Below, piece by piece: positions 6,839 to 13,851 of a stretch of 30,647 bases of DNA. How positions within the stretch are numbered: position 1 is the stretch's first letter; each line of letters starts with the position of its first letter. The translations under genes were made by a program, and so were the position numbers. Under the pieces are notes generated by a model, which had not been told where the DNA came from, made no database searches, and was given only the letters and a program-made list of their open reading frames with translations. The stretch comes from a virus: IMG/VR virus record IMGVR_UViG_3300048065_000444, positions 1 to 30,647 of that record; one strand, given 5' to 3'.

Positions 6839-8074
6839 TTAACTTGTTAATTCAACTAATTCAGCATTTGACAATGCGGAATCAAAATATCTTGCATCAT
6901 AGATGTTCCCATTCCATTTGTTTCCTCCATCTTTATTTGAAAATTTAAAACTTTCCAATGTTGTGGATGGAGTGTAACTTCCAGTTGCTGTTGTTGCAGC
7001 ATTGCCATCATAACTGATTCTCAATTCGGTTGATGAATATGCAATTGCAACTTTTATTCTTTGATTTGCGGTAACGCCCACAATTGTTCTGTTCACATTC
7101 CCTGCTGATGAAAGCATCAACGCTCTCCAATTTCCTGCATAATTGTCAAAAATTATTCTATCTGTTGATGCGTTTTGATCACTCAAAACAATACGTTCAA
7201 AACTTCCAGTTGATGAAACTCGTGGCACATCCACCTCAAAAAACAATGTACCCTCACTTGTATTCAAAATGTTTTGCAAACCACTTGCAATGAAAGTAAA
7301 ATCAACCACCCTCGTAACCGCACCGCCTGATGTTGGGATGATGCTTGTTGGATGGCTTCCAACTTCTATCTGCGCACCCCAAAAATAAGCGAATTTTCCT
7401 GATGATGACAAACGTGAATTATCAGATGATGCAAATCCGAAATCTATAAGGTTATTTGAAATGCTGCTTGTGGTTGTGTATTTTATAATGCATCTGTACC
7501 AACCATTGTTGTGTGATTCTATTTCCGCAGTCAATCCAGAATTTACTGTTCCTAATGTACCCGTACTTAAATTGAAACTTGCAATTGGTTGGCTTGATAA
7601 AGCCAATGCCCTTATGTATAAATAATCTTCATCGCCTTTTTTAACAAAAATAGATACTGCATAAGCTGTTGAAGTTGAATGTGTGAAACTTACCCTTGCA
7701 TAAGGGGTAGTTCCTGTACTTGTAATTTTATCAGCGTTATCTGTGCCATCGGGTGCAGTTGCATTATTTGTTGTAATTGATGCATTGTTTTTGTTCCAAC
7801 TGCCATCACTAAAATCCTCACTGTGTGTGATAGAATTCGTTCTTTGTGGCTCAAGCAATAAACCACCTTTTGTGTTGTTTAAAAAATCAACTCGTGGCTC
7901 ATTGGATGCAGCGGATTGTATCAATCCATTGCGCCCTACATAAGTTCCGCCCGATATACGTTCAACTTGAAATGGCAAACTTTTGAAATTGCCACCCTCA
8001 TCATTGTATGCCAACAAACTTTTTTGCTTTGTTGCCCAAATATCATTCCCGAGTTTTAGTTTTGGATCTGCCAT
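6839..8074 (-). CDS. LamG/concanavalin-like putative receptor-binding protein (second copy)
   Basis: This 411-residue protein begins with a short conserved head of the type found on phage spikes and fibres (SNEPRVDFLNNTKGGLLLEPQRTN). It continues with a beta-rich region, about 80-245, containing a WYR...F motif and a GAQIE-like strand, and ends in a LamG/concanavalin-like region at about 255-400 with W-rich strands and SNAELVELTS. It is distantly related over its whole length to the adjacent 422-residue protein. Such proteins are often tail-side adhesins binding host glycans; that is an inference from fold and context. It starts 2 bases after the neighbouring stop codon. Confidence 0.65.
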   Translation of the reverse strand: MADPKLKLGNDIWATKQKSLLAYNDEGGNFKSLPFQVERISGGTYVGRNGLIQSAASNEPRVDFLNNTKGGLLLEPQRTNSITHSEDFSDGSWNKNNASITTNNATAPDGTDNADKITSTGTTPYARVSFTHSTSTAYAVSIFVKKGDEDYLYIRALALSSQPIASFNLSTGTLGTVNSGLTAEIESHNNGWYRCIIKYTTTSSISNNLIDFGFASSDNSRLSSSGKFAYFWGAQIEVGSHPTSIIPTSGGAVTRVVDFTFIASGLQNILNTSEGTLFFEVDVPRVSSTGSFERIVLSDQNASTDRIIFDNYAGNWRALMLSSAGNVNRTIVGVTANQRIKVAIAYSSTELRISYDGNAATTATGSYTPSTTLESFKFSNKDGGNKWNGNIYDARYFDSALSNAELVELTS

Positions 8075-8076
8075 TT

Positions 8077-9345
8077 TTATTGTATTGTATATTGTTGATT
8101 ATTAGCCATTTCCGCAAATGTATCATAAGATGTAACATCAACCATTTCCGCATCGGTGAGTGCTTTGTTCCACACGAATAATTCATCACAAGTATTTCGA
8201 AATCCAGTATCCGAAACAATACGAGTTGTTCCAATTACAACAGAATTGAAATCCCAAGATAAATTTGTTCCGCTTGATTCATTGCGAACTTCAATTCCAT
8301 CAATGTACAATTTATATGATGTTGCGCTTGTGAATTTAATCGCAACTTTTTTGACTTCACCAACAATAACTGAATAAGTTTGTGAATCAACATCTTGTGT
8401 TGTGCGCCTCCTTTCAACTTGAACGAATGATGCATTTGCCCAAGAAAATCTTAAATAATCAACCGCACTTCCGTTTTTGTAAATACTGAAAATTGTTTGG
8501 TTTGTGCTTATTGCATCAACAGTTCCTTTCCAATAAACAGTGATTGGATAATCACTTGTCAAATCCCCGAATGGTTGATTGTATGCGGAATCCTTGTTGC
8601 GTGTGATTGCTCCAGATGTTGTGTTGATTAAACTTGTTGCTCCACTTCCTTGTTCAATTTGCCCACCATATAAATAGATGTTTTCACCTGATGAATAACT
8701 TCCATTGAAATATAAAGCAAACTGCAAATTTGTACTTGATGATGTGAAATCAAAAGAAACTCGATACCAATCATTTGGGTATTTTTCAACATTTAAGTTT
8801 GATGAATTTGAGTTTGCGACTATATTGCCATTTGATAAATTTACATCTATATTTGATGCTGAAAAACCTTCTTGCAATCTAACTTGATTGTACGTTCCTG
8901 CTTTTACGAATGCAGATATATTGTGCGTTACACCTGATGTTCCCGTAAATCCTTTGAAAACAACCGCAGTTCCTGATGTGGTTGCCTGTACTTTTGCGCC
9001 CTCATTTGTTCCGTTTGGAGCAATAGTATCATTGTTTGTAGTTGATACACCAATTGTTGAATACCCCGTTAATGAGTTATTTGGAAACACTTTGTTTTGC
9101 CTTGATTCCTCCAAAAGCAATTCAGGGCATCCCTTTGGGTTTCCATCAGCATCCAAACGATAATTCAAACGAGGCACGTTTTCCGCCATTGTTTCAATGT
9201 ATCCGCCCTTGTTGATGCGTGTGCCTGATCCAGTGCGTGTGAATGTGAAATCCCCATCACCATCAGATGGCAAAACGGAATAAACTTTGTCCTCCGCATA
9301 CGCTGCGGGAATCATCGCTAAATTTGCAGTATCCTTAACTCCCAT
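8077..9345 (-). CDS. LamG/concanavalin-like putative receptor-binding protein (first copy)
   Basis: This 422-residue protein has the same plan as its neighbour: an N-terminal head with TFTRTGSGTRINKGGYIE and the sequence NVPRLNY...CPELLLEESRQN, a jelly-roll-like middle (about 90-245, with NDWYRVSFDF and YLYGGQIEQG), and a C-terminal LamG-like domain (about 265-405). It probably binds cell-surface carbohydrate and may form part of a tail spike or fibre. Tandem related adhesins could widen host range or make a mixed spike. It follows the holin gene directly, and its ATG abuts the holin stop. Confidence 0.66.
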   Translation of the reverse strand: MGVKDTANLAMIPAAYAEDKVYSVLPSDGDGDFTFTRTGSGTRINKGGYIETMAENVPRLNYRLDADGNPKGCPELLLEESRQNKVFPNNSLTGYSTIGVSTTNNDTIAPNGTNEGAKVQATTSGTAVVFKGFTGTSGVTHNISAFVKAGTYNQVRLQEGFSASNIDVNLSNGNIVANSNSSNLNVEKYPNDWYRVSFDFTSSSTNLQFALYFNGSYSSGENIYLYGGQIEQGSGATSLINTTSGAITRNKDSAYNQPFGDLTSDYPITVYWKGTVDAISTNQTIFSIYKNGSAVDYLRFSWANASFVQVERRRTTQDVDSQTYSVIVGEVKKVAIKFTSATSYKLYIDGIEVRNESSGTNLSWDFNSVVIGTTRIVSDTGFRNTCDELFVWNKALTDAEMVDVTSYDTFAEMANNQQYTIQ

Positions 9346-9732
9346 TTATTTGGTTTTATCTTTTATTTTTTCAAAGGTACGCAATCCACCCAAACCAAGC
9401 ATCCCCAATAGTATGGTAATGAGTTGATCCATCTGAATTGCAGGAGGCATCACATCAGGTGAAACCCAAGCAATTAAATCACGAATGATGAAGTTGTAAG
9501 CAAGTGCAATCCCACAAATCCATCCAATAAAAGGACGCCAACCCGCAACAAATATGCTCCGATGTTGTGCCTCCATTTTGTTGATTTCACTTTGTACCTT
9601 AACAAGTTCCATCATTTTATCAGGATCAATTTCTTTGCCTTTGATTGCTTCACGCAAATCCTTTGCAAATTCACCAAGTGATGATTTGCCACTATTATTC
9701 AATCCTAATAATTTTGCAAACAGTGTTTTCAT
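9346..9732 (-). CDS. Holin, 3TM (gene-transfer-agent holin) type
   Basis: A 128-residue membrane protein. Residues 1-60 are charged and helical (KDLREAIKGKEIDPDKMMELVKVQ). The sequence WRPFIGWICGIALAYNFIIRDLIAW (about 66-90) is typical of the 3TM holin family, followed by a Pro-containing turn and a second hydrophobic helix (LITILLGMLGLGGLRTFEK, about 103-122). It would permeabilise the inner membrane at lysis. It sits directly after the M15 peptidase gene, forming a two-gene lysis cassette. A 7-bp hairpin (9741-9759) lies 8 bases before the start codon and could influence its translation. Confidence 0.85.
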   Translation of the reverse strand: MKTLFAKLLGLNNSGKSSLGEFAKDLREAIKGKEIDPDKMMELVKVQSEINKMEAQHRSIFVAGWRPFIGWICGIALAYNFIIRDLIAWVSPDVMPPAIQMDQLITILLGMLGLGGLRTFEKIKDKTK

Positions 9733-9740
9733 TTTTTTTG

Positions 9741-9759
9741 ATTAACACTTAATGTTAAT
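9741..9759 (-). promoter_or_regulatory. Inverted repeat just upstream of holin start
   Basis: ATTAACA and TGTTAAT are separated by 5 bases, in the gap between the M15 peptidase stop (9768) and the holin ATG (9732). On the minus strand it is followed by an A tract rather than a T tract, so it is not a terminator for the lysis genes. It could be an operator or an RNA hairpin near the ribosome entry region. Confidence 0.4.
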
Positions 9760-9767
9760 TATTTTTT

Positions 9768-10124
9768 TCAATATACCCAAATTACATTTTTACTTTTATC
9801 GGGATCATTATCAACGTGAATAAACGTTTTGGCAATCCCTAATCTATTGAAACCAACAAGCATCAAAATTTCAACCAAACGGAATCTATCCGCTGAATTG
9901 TCGCAACTCACATCAATTGCATATCCTTTCAAATGGCTTGATGATTTTGATCCACCAACCTTTTCATTGTGAGCAACTGAACGCACCCCCGAATTTATTC
10001 GTATCGGTTTGCCAAACAATTCACGTGCCTGATCAATCATTTGCAGCACTTCGGAATCCATACGATTTCCGCTCCCAATTTCATCAGGTGAATCAAATTC
10101 GCTTATTTTAAAATGTTTTAGCAT
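9768..10124 (-). CDS. M15-family peptidase endolysin
   Basis: This 118-residue protein is a single peptidase M15 domain (D-Ala-D-Ala carboxypeptidase-like fold), used by many phages to cut peptidoglycan cross-links. It shows FGKPIRINSGVRS, the zinc-site segment HLKGYAIDVS (His and Asp ligands) and the final FIHVDND (His ligand). The length is at the short end of the family, with no separate binding domain. An in-frame GTG at 10133 would add three residues; ATG at 10124 is preferred. It is followed by the holin, 35 bases downstream. Confidence 0.88.
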   Translation of the reverse strand: MLKHFKISEFDSPDEIGSGNRMDSEVLQMIDQARELFGKPIRINSGVRSVAHNEKVGGSKSSSHLKGYAIDVSCDNSADRFRLVEILMLVGFNRLGIAKTFIHVDNDPDKSKNVIWVY

Positions 10125-10187
10125 AAACCGCACTCAATACAAAATACACATTCATTCATTTTTTTATTATTTTTAATTTATTAAGTT

Positions 10188-10781
10188 TTAAAAACTTAAA
10201 ATTGTGATTTGAAAATCCTCAACCCTTGCAGTTGAATTATTTTTATCAACTTTAACTTGTATTTTCACACCGCTTGTTTTGATTGCGCTTGTGACAAAGA
10301 ATTGAGTTGTGCGGGAATATCGCACTTCATCCCCTGATGATGAAATCAAATCGTGAGCAAATTCAACGCTTTTCGTTGTATCAGGAAAATATAATCTTGA
10401 ATCCATTCGTGTATTTGCTGATCCTGTTGTGATATCATAATCATTGCGCACCAAAATAACTTTTCCAACTGGCACTTCACTCAAATCAATTGTGTTGGTT
10501 GCTGAATCCCACAAATCACCAGTGATGTACGTTGGCTTGTATGTTGTTTCAGTTCCCGATCCCGCTTTGTTGTTTGTTAAATCTGTCCAAGTGTCTGATG
10601 CTAAATTGATGGGAGTTGCAGTTGTTGCAGTATCCTCATAAAAAGCAAACCCGCCAAGTGTATCATAAAGCGAATTTGTGCTTGTTTTGATTTCATTCAC
10701 ATTGGCTGCGGTAACTTTGTAAATTTCCGCCAATGCTGATGTTTGATTATCCGTTTTATTTGTAAAAGTAATTTTTGCCAT
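10188..10781 (-). CDS. Putative tail or head fibre protein, jelly-roll-like
   Basis: This 197-residue protein begins MAKITFTNKTDNQTSALAEI, followed by a short helical segment, then a Thr/Asn/Asp-rich beta region. The pattern FAFYEDTATTATPINLASDT followed by PVGKVILVRNDYDI and TRMDSRLYF suggests a trimerising jelly roll of the C1q/TNF type often found at fibre tips. It lies between the tail terminator gene (sharing one base) and the lysis genes. Function is inferred; it could be a head fibre, a tail fibre or a decoration protein. Confidence 0.55.
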   Translation of the reverse strand: MAKITFTNKTDNQTSALAEIYKVTAANVNEIKTSTNSLYDTLGGFAFYEDTATTATPINLASDTWTDLTNNKAGSGTETTYKPTYITGDLWDSATNTIDLSEVPVGKVILVRNDYDITTGSANTRMDSRLYFPDTTKSVEFAHDLISSSGDEVRYSRTTQFFVTSAIKTSGVKIQVKVDKNNSTARVEDFQITILSF

Positions 10782-11266
10782 TATGATTGTAATTCAATTT
10801 GTAATTCGTTTTGTAATCCGCCCGATGGAGGAATTTGTTCCACACGATTGGAAAGTTCAATGATTGCCCTGAAATATGTGTGATCACTCAAATCTTGCTC
10901 AATATACTGAATGCCCTCATTTTGTGATGTGTACACATTAAATCCTTGTGCGCTCAAATCAAAATAGTTTGCAGATCGTGTGCGCAACAAAGATAAACAT
11001 TCATCAACAATTAGGTTGCAATCCAATTCCCCTCCATTGTCCGATTCAAATCTTGTAACCACTTCAATCCTTGTAATCACTTCGGAATTGAACGTTGTTT
11101 GATTTTGATCAACTTCATTGTTTGTAAGGGAATAAACCCGTACAAATGGATACGTTGCATCTGATGGCACTCTGCCATAAATTCGCACGATATTGCCACG
11201 CAATGAAACTTCGTTTGTTAAACGGTCAATGATGGCTTTTCTTATGCGGTGAATCACTTCTTTCAT
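10781..11266 (-). CDS. Tail terminator / completion protein
   Basis: This 161-residue protein has the look of the tail completion family (lambda U / SPP1 gp17 type): an N-terminal helix KEVIHRIRKAIIDRL, then IYGRVPSDATYPFVRVYSLTNNEV, a strand set with ITRIEVVTRFESDNGG and a C-terminal region with FRAIIELS. It caps the finished tail tube and joins it to the head. It overlaps the preceding HK97 gp10-like gene by 4 bases (ATGA type), consistent with the ordered connector block from 12574 to 10781. Confidence 0.78.
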   Translation of the reverse strand: MKEVIHRIRKAIIDRLTNEVSLRGNIVRIYGRVPSDATYPFVRVYSLTNNEVDQNQTTFNSEVITRIEVVTRFESDNGGELDCNLIVDECLSLLRTRSANYFDLSAQGFNVYTSQNEGIQYIEQDLSDHTYFRAIIELSNRVEQIPPSGGLQNELQIELQS

Positions 11267-11703
11267 AATAATTTTTTAAGTTTTTTATCCACTCGTTTGA
11301 GCATATTATTGAAACCAACTCTTGCGGATGAAAAGAAAAATGGTCGTGCGGGTAAATTAACCTCACGAATTCCCTTTCCTTTGAATTGTGCTGCATAACC
11401 ATCAGGGATGCCAAGTTCTTTCATATCAGTCAAACTCACTTTTGTTCCCGTTCCAAACTCAACATAAGGCGCATATTCAGCATCAGCAATAACCGCAACA
11501 CCTTTTCCAGATGCCTGTGAACTTATGCTCCCACGCAAGTCACCATTATCATATTTAGCATCTTGTTTTGCCCTTCCGACAATTTCCTGCGCACCCCTTC
11601 CAATTTCATTTGAAAGTTCCTGTTTTGAAAACTTTTGTAATTGTGCAAGTTTTTTATTCAACTTTGCCAAATCCGATTGGTTGATTTTTATTCCCGCTTT
11701 CAT
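11263..11703 (-). CDS. HK97 gp10-like head-tail joining protein
   Basis: This 146-residue protein matches the HK97 gp10 family pattern: an N-terminal helix (LAKLNKKLAQLQKFSKQELSN), the segment YDNGDLRGSISS, then DAEYAPYVEFGTG and, near the end, LPARPFFFSSAR. It takes part in head-tail joining. The overlap with its neighbours on both sides (4 bases each) shows tight translational coupling within the connector block. Confidence 0.88.
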   Translation of the reverse strand: MKAGIKINQSDLAKLNKKLAQLQKFSKQELSNEIGRGAQEIVGRAKQDAKYDNGDLRGSISSQASGKGVAVIADAEYAPYVEFGTGTKVSLTDMKELGIPDGYAAQFKGKGIREVNLPARPFFFSSARVGFNNMLKRVDKKLKKLL

Positions 11704-12062
11704 ATTCCCACCGCTTTGATTGTTGTGAAATAATCCTCCGCATTGCTACCTGATGCACCTGACTTAAATCTTTGATACAATCCATCAAACATATCCACAA
11801 TTCGAAATTTTTCATCCGATGCCTCCAATTGTAGCACATCGCTCAACAGGATTTGATTTCCCGCCTTTTGGCGCATTATCAATTCAATTTCAGTACGTTG
11901 TTCCCGAATTCCGTTTTCCTGCGATATTTCGCCTCTATTCGTTTTTTTGGCACACCAAAATGTATGAACAATGGTTTCGGAACTTGTAAACCCACCGAAT
12001 CCATCTGCGGTTTTTGTCAATCGCAGTACCTTCACCCTTTTATTCAATCGCCCTGCATCCAT
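11700..12062 (-). CDS. Head-tail adaptor (SPP1 gp16-like head closure)
   Basis: The 120-residue protein starts MDAGRLNKRVKVLR, the typical opening of the head-closure/adaptor family, followed by DGFGGFTSSETIVHTFWCAKK and a region ending FRIVDMFDG. These proteins close the portal channel after packaging and receive the tail. It shares one base with the connector upstream and 4 bases with the gp10-like gene downstream. Confidence 0.85.
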   Translation of the reverse strand: MDAGRLNKRVKVLRLTKTADGFGGFTSSETIVHTFWCAKKTNRGEISQENGIREQRTEIELIMRQKAGNQILLSDVLQLEASDEKFRIVDMFDGLYQRFKSGASGSNAEDYFTTIKAVGI

Positions 12063-12574
12063 TACACAAACATTGATTTGTAAGATGTGAGTATTGTTTT
12101 GGCATCAGTTGGAATCAAATGCACGTTTGCACCTTGAACAAAATCCGCACGATTGTCATAATACGTTGAAATTGTTTGGAGCATTGCTTGTTTCATAAGC
12201 GCATTATTGATGCCACTTGTGATGTAGGTGATTTTCACCTTTTCCGCAGGACCGCCATCCAATTCAATGGTTTCATTGTCCAAACCGAGTATTGTGTACG
12301 TTGCAGCAATATCATTGATTGTAACGCTTGAAATGGATGCCACTGGTGAAAATGGAATATCAATCAATCCCGTTTCCGTTATGTCCACATAGTACGTGCG
12401 ATTTTTTGCCACAATATCCCTTGAAATATAGTTCTCACACCATATTCGTGCGGTTTCAATCATCAACCCGATAAGTGTGTCATCCGCTGATGTATCAATA
12501 CGTGCATAATCCTTCACATCCTGAATGGTGATAATTTCATTTCCAGTTGTGGAATTTATTTTGATTTGCCTCAT
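12062..12574 (-). CDS. Head-tail connector (gp6-like)
   Basis: The start is placed at the ATG at 12574, giving 170 residues beginning MRQIKINSTTGNEIITIQDV. Upstream in-frame codons would read through the terminator at 12597-12626, so the longer reading is unlikely. The sequence IQDVKDYARIDTSADDTLIGLMIETARIWCENYISRDI is typical of gp6/gp15-type connectors that bind below the portal. The beta region PFSPVASISSVTIND and the C-terminal helical segment with TYYDNRADF also fit the family. It opens the connector-to-lysis block right after the terminator, so a promoter should lie between 12575 and 12596; the sequence TAACTTTA there is a weak -7 candidate. Confidence 0.85.
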   Translation of the reverse strand: MRQIKINSTTGNEIITIQDVKDYARIDTSADDTLIGLMIETARIWCENYISRDIVAKNRTYYVDITETGLIDIPFSPVASISSVTINDIAATYTILGLDNETIELDGGPAEKVKITYITSGINNALMKQAMLQTISTYYDNRADFVQGANVHLIPTDAKTILTSYKSMFV

Positions 12575-12596
12575 TGCTTTTAATTTGTGTAAAGTT

Positions 12597-12626
12597 AAAA
12601 AAAAAGAGGCACATTGATTGTGCCTC
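12597..12626 (-). terminator. Rho-independent terminator after endonuclease gene
   Basis: On the minus strand a perfect 8-bp stem GAGGCACA/TGTGCCTC with a 5-base loop is followed by nine T. It lies between the endonuclease gene (stop 12657) and the connector gene (start 12574). Confidence 0.92.
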
Positions 12627-12656
12627 CTTTTAAGTTGAAACAGAAAAAACTCCCCT

Positions 12657-13034
12657 TTACAGGATTGATGCAAAGTTATTGAAATTTTCTTTGTAAATAC
12701 CCGTTGTTGATAACCTGATTGCTTTTTGCCCTTTATTCTTGATAATATAAAATCCACAATCACGCTCAACGTAAATTGCGAAATAATCAACCATATTTTC
12801 AGGATAAGATTTTGAATCCCTTCTCAATACACATTGCACATCATCACGATTTTCCTTGATTGTACGTGCCTCCGAAATTGATTTGATTTGTATTTTATTT
12901 AGAATGCCATCCTTTTCCACAATAGCATCGTATGCTGATGCATCAAGTAATGGCATTGAAACATTGAAACCCCATTCCATTGCACGAATGGCAAATCGAT
13001 ATTCCGCAAAGCATCCGAATTGATTAGCGTTCAC
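12657..13034 (-). CDS. PD-(D/E)XK endonuclease, group I intron-associated type
   Basis: The protein resembles the PD-(D/E)XK endonuclease family first linked to group I introns: NQFGCFAEYRFAIRAMEWGFNVSMPLLDASAYDAIVEKDG followed by KIQIKS. The likely active-site residues are the Glu in AEY, the Asp in YDAIV and the Glu/Gln-x-Lys of QIK. Length is 125 residues from GTG at 13034. A longer frame from TTG at 13085 would translate a terminator hairpin and is not favoured. The gene is enclosed by terminators (13049-13077 upstream, 12597-12626 downstream), inserted between capsid and connector genes. This is a homing-endonuclease or moron-like position; no intron is visible around it. Function as DNA cleavage is inferred. 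Confidence 0.68.
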   Translation of the reverse strand: MNANQFGCFAEYRFAIRAMEWGFNVSMPLLDASAYDAIVEKDGILNKIQIKSISEARTIKENRDDVQCVLRRDSKSYPENMVDYFAIYVERDCGFYIIKNKGQKAIRLSTTGIYKENFNNFASIL

Positions 13035-13048
13035 GAAATTAAAAGTAC

Positions 13049-13077
13049 AAAAAAAAAGGCAACCAAAAATGATTGCC
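13049..13077 (-). terminator. Rho-independent terminator after small-gene cassette
   Basis: On the minus strand GGCAATC and GGTTGCC form a 7-bp stem (one G-T pair) around a 6-base loop, followed by nine T. It closes the cassette of four tiny genes that begins at 13725. Confidence 0.85.
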
Positions 13078-13110
13078 CTTTTCAACTAAAACAAACTATG
13101 AAAATATGCC

Positions 13111-13251
13111 CTAAGATTGAGCAATTTTTTCCTCGAGTTCCCCGAGTTCCTTCAATACCATCAATTGTTTTGATAATGGCAACTTACTGAATTCCTTTGC
13201 ATCCAATAATTCCAAATATCTTTTGTAATCTGCGCTCAAATGTTTCATCAT
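13111..13251 (-). CDS. 46-residue helical protein, unknown
   Basis: The frame encodes MMKHLSADYKRYLELLDAKE and continues with FSKLPLSKQLMVLKELGELE to a TAG. It is almost entirely amphipathic helix with no membrane segment. Its ATG overlaps the stop of the preceding 50-residue gene as ATGA, which supports real translation. It is the last gene of the cassette and ends 34 bases before the terminator. I do not recognise it. Confidence 0.6.
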   Translation of the reverse strand: MMKHLSADYKRYLELLDAKEFSKLPLSKQLMVLKELGELEEKIAQS

Positions 13252-13400
13252 TCCCCTCTGTTTAGCATCATTGTAAATCCAATGAGGATCAAAAAAATCC
13301 CCGTAAAAGTATCATTGAAAAGGTAAATTGTACGTGCGCCAACTAAAAAGAATAACCACCCCAACAATCCCTTGTTTACTTTCACCTCTTTCCTTTTCAT
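13248..13400 (-). CDS. 50-residue membrane protein, two hydrophobic helices
   Basis: The frame starts MKRKEVKVNKGLLGWLFFLV and continues with a short loop and IFLILIGFTMMLNRGE. It has a basic N-terminus followed by two hydrophobic segments (about 11-28 and 32-45), so it is probably an inner-membrane hairpin. It overlaps both neighbours by ATGA junctions. Function unknown; small membrane proteins in independent phage cassettes often act on the host envelope or on superinfecting phages, which is only a suggestion here. Confidence 0.6.
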   Translation of the reverse strand: MKRKEVKVNKGLLGWLFFLVGARTIYLFNDTFTGIFLILIGFTMMLNRGE

Positions 13401-13513
13401 AACCCCATCCATTTATCAGCCAATGCACATAAGTACACAAACCCAGTCATCAATCCAAATGCTGCAAAATATATGATGCAGTCAAAAATAAAGTTTTCAA
13501 TTTTCCGTTTCAT
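13397..13513 (-). CDS. 38-residue single-pass membrane protein
   Basis: The frame starts MKRKIENFIFDCIIYFAAFG and continues LMTGFVYLCALADKWMGL. A single hydrophobic helix spans about residues 8-31 after a basic N-terminus. Its TGA overlaps the next ATG (ATGA). It shares the MKRK opening with the downstream 50-residue protein. Function unknown. Confidence 0.58.
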   Translation of the reverse strand: MKRKIENFIFDCIIYFAAFGLMTGFVYLCALADKWMGL

Positions 13514-13524
13514 TGTTTCAAGTT

Positions 13525-13725
13525 TTATGCGTTCATAGCTAAAATTGCACTCACTTTATGCATACAAGCCAACATACAATCATCCTCATTATCAAAAGAT
13601 ATTTGTTCGTGTACCATATCCAACTCACCATCCTCATATCTTGCAATCCTCCAAACATTTAAAGAATTTTGAAAAAATGGTTTGTAAGTGATTTGATTTC
13701 CGCTCCAGTTTGTAAATGATGTCAT
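13525..13725 (-). CDS. 66-residue soluble protein, unknown, first gene of cassette
   Basis: The protein starts MTSFTNWSGNQITYKPFFQN and ends with a helical, Cys-containing segment (DDCMLACMHKVSAILAMNA). No known domain is recognised. A complete Bacteroidota promoter (13754-13784), containing a palindrome shared with two other promoters, lies 29 bases upstream. It leads a cassette of four tiny genes that ends at a terminator, placed between the capsid and connector blocks. Confidence 0.65.
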   Translation of the reverse strand: MTSFTNWSGNQITYKPFFQNSLNVWRIARYEDGELDMVHEQISFDNEDDCMLACMHKVSAILAMNA

Positions 13726-13753
13726 AATTTTAAATTTTAATGTTTCAACACCA

Positions 13754-13784
13754 CAAATATAGGAAAAAATTCTTTCCCTCCAAA
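13754..13784 (-). promoter_or_regulatory. Bacteroidota promoter with 14-base near-palindrome
   Basis: The minus strand has TTTG at 13781-13784, a 19-base spacer and TATATTTG at 13754-13761, a textbook Bacteroidota promoter. The spacer contains GAAAGAATTTTTTC (13763-13776), identical at two other promoters. A second TATATTTG overlaps the -33 box at 13781-13788. It lies between the capsid terminator and the small-gene cassette. Confidence 0.8.
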
Positions 13785-13793
13785 TATATATGC

Positions 13794-13825
13794 AAAAAAA
13801 AGAGGTGAACGAATATGCTCACCCC
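13794..13825 (-). terminator. Rho-independent terminator after major capsid gene
   Basis: On the minus strand GGGGTGAGC and GTTCACCTC pair over 9 bp (two G-T wobbles) with a 6-base loop, followed by eight T. It starts 27 bases after the capsid stop codon. Confidence 0.88.
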
Positions 13826-13851
13826 TTTTGTTGGTTGTGTTGCCCTATTGA

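Noticed and set aside
10118-10159. 13-residue frame MNECVFCIECGLC with C-x2-C-x2-C-x2-C just before the M15 peptidase
   Set aside because: Four evenly spaced Cys resemble an iron-sulfur motif, but 14 codons is too short to judge and the spacing may be chance. It could at most be a leader peptide.
13035-13085. Signal-peptide-like N-terminus on the endonuclease from TTG at 13085
   Set aside because: The hydrophobic residues come from translating the hairpin and T run of a terminator (Phe/Leu/Cys codons). A nuclease of this family is not expected to be exported. GTG at 13034 is preferred.
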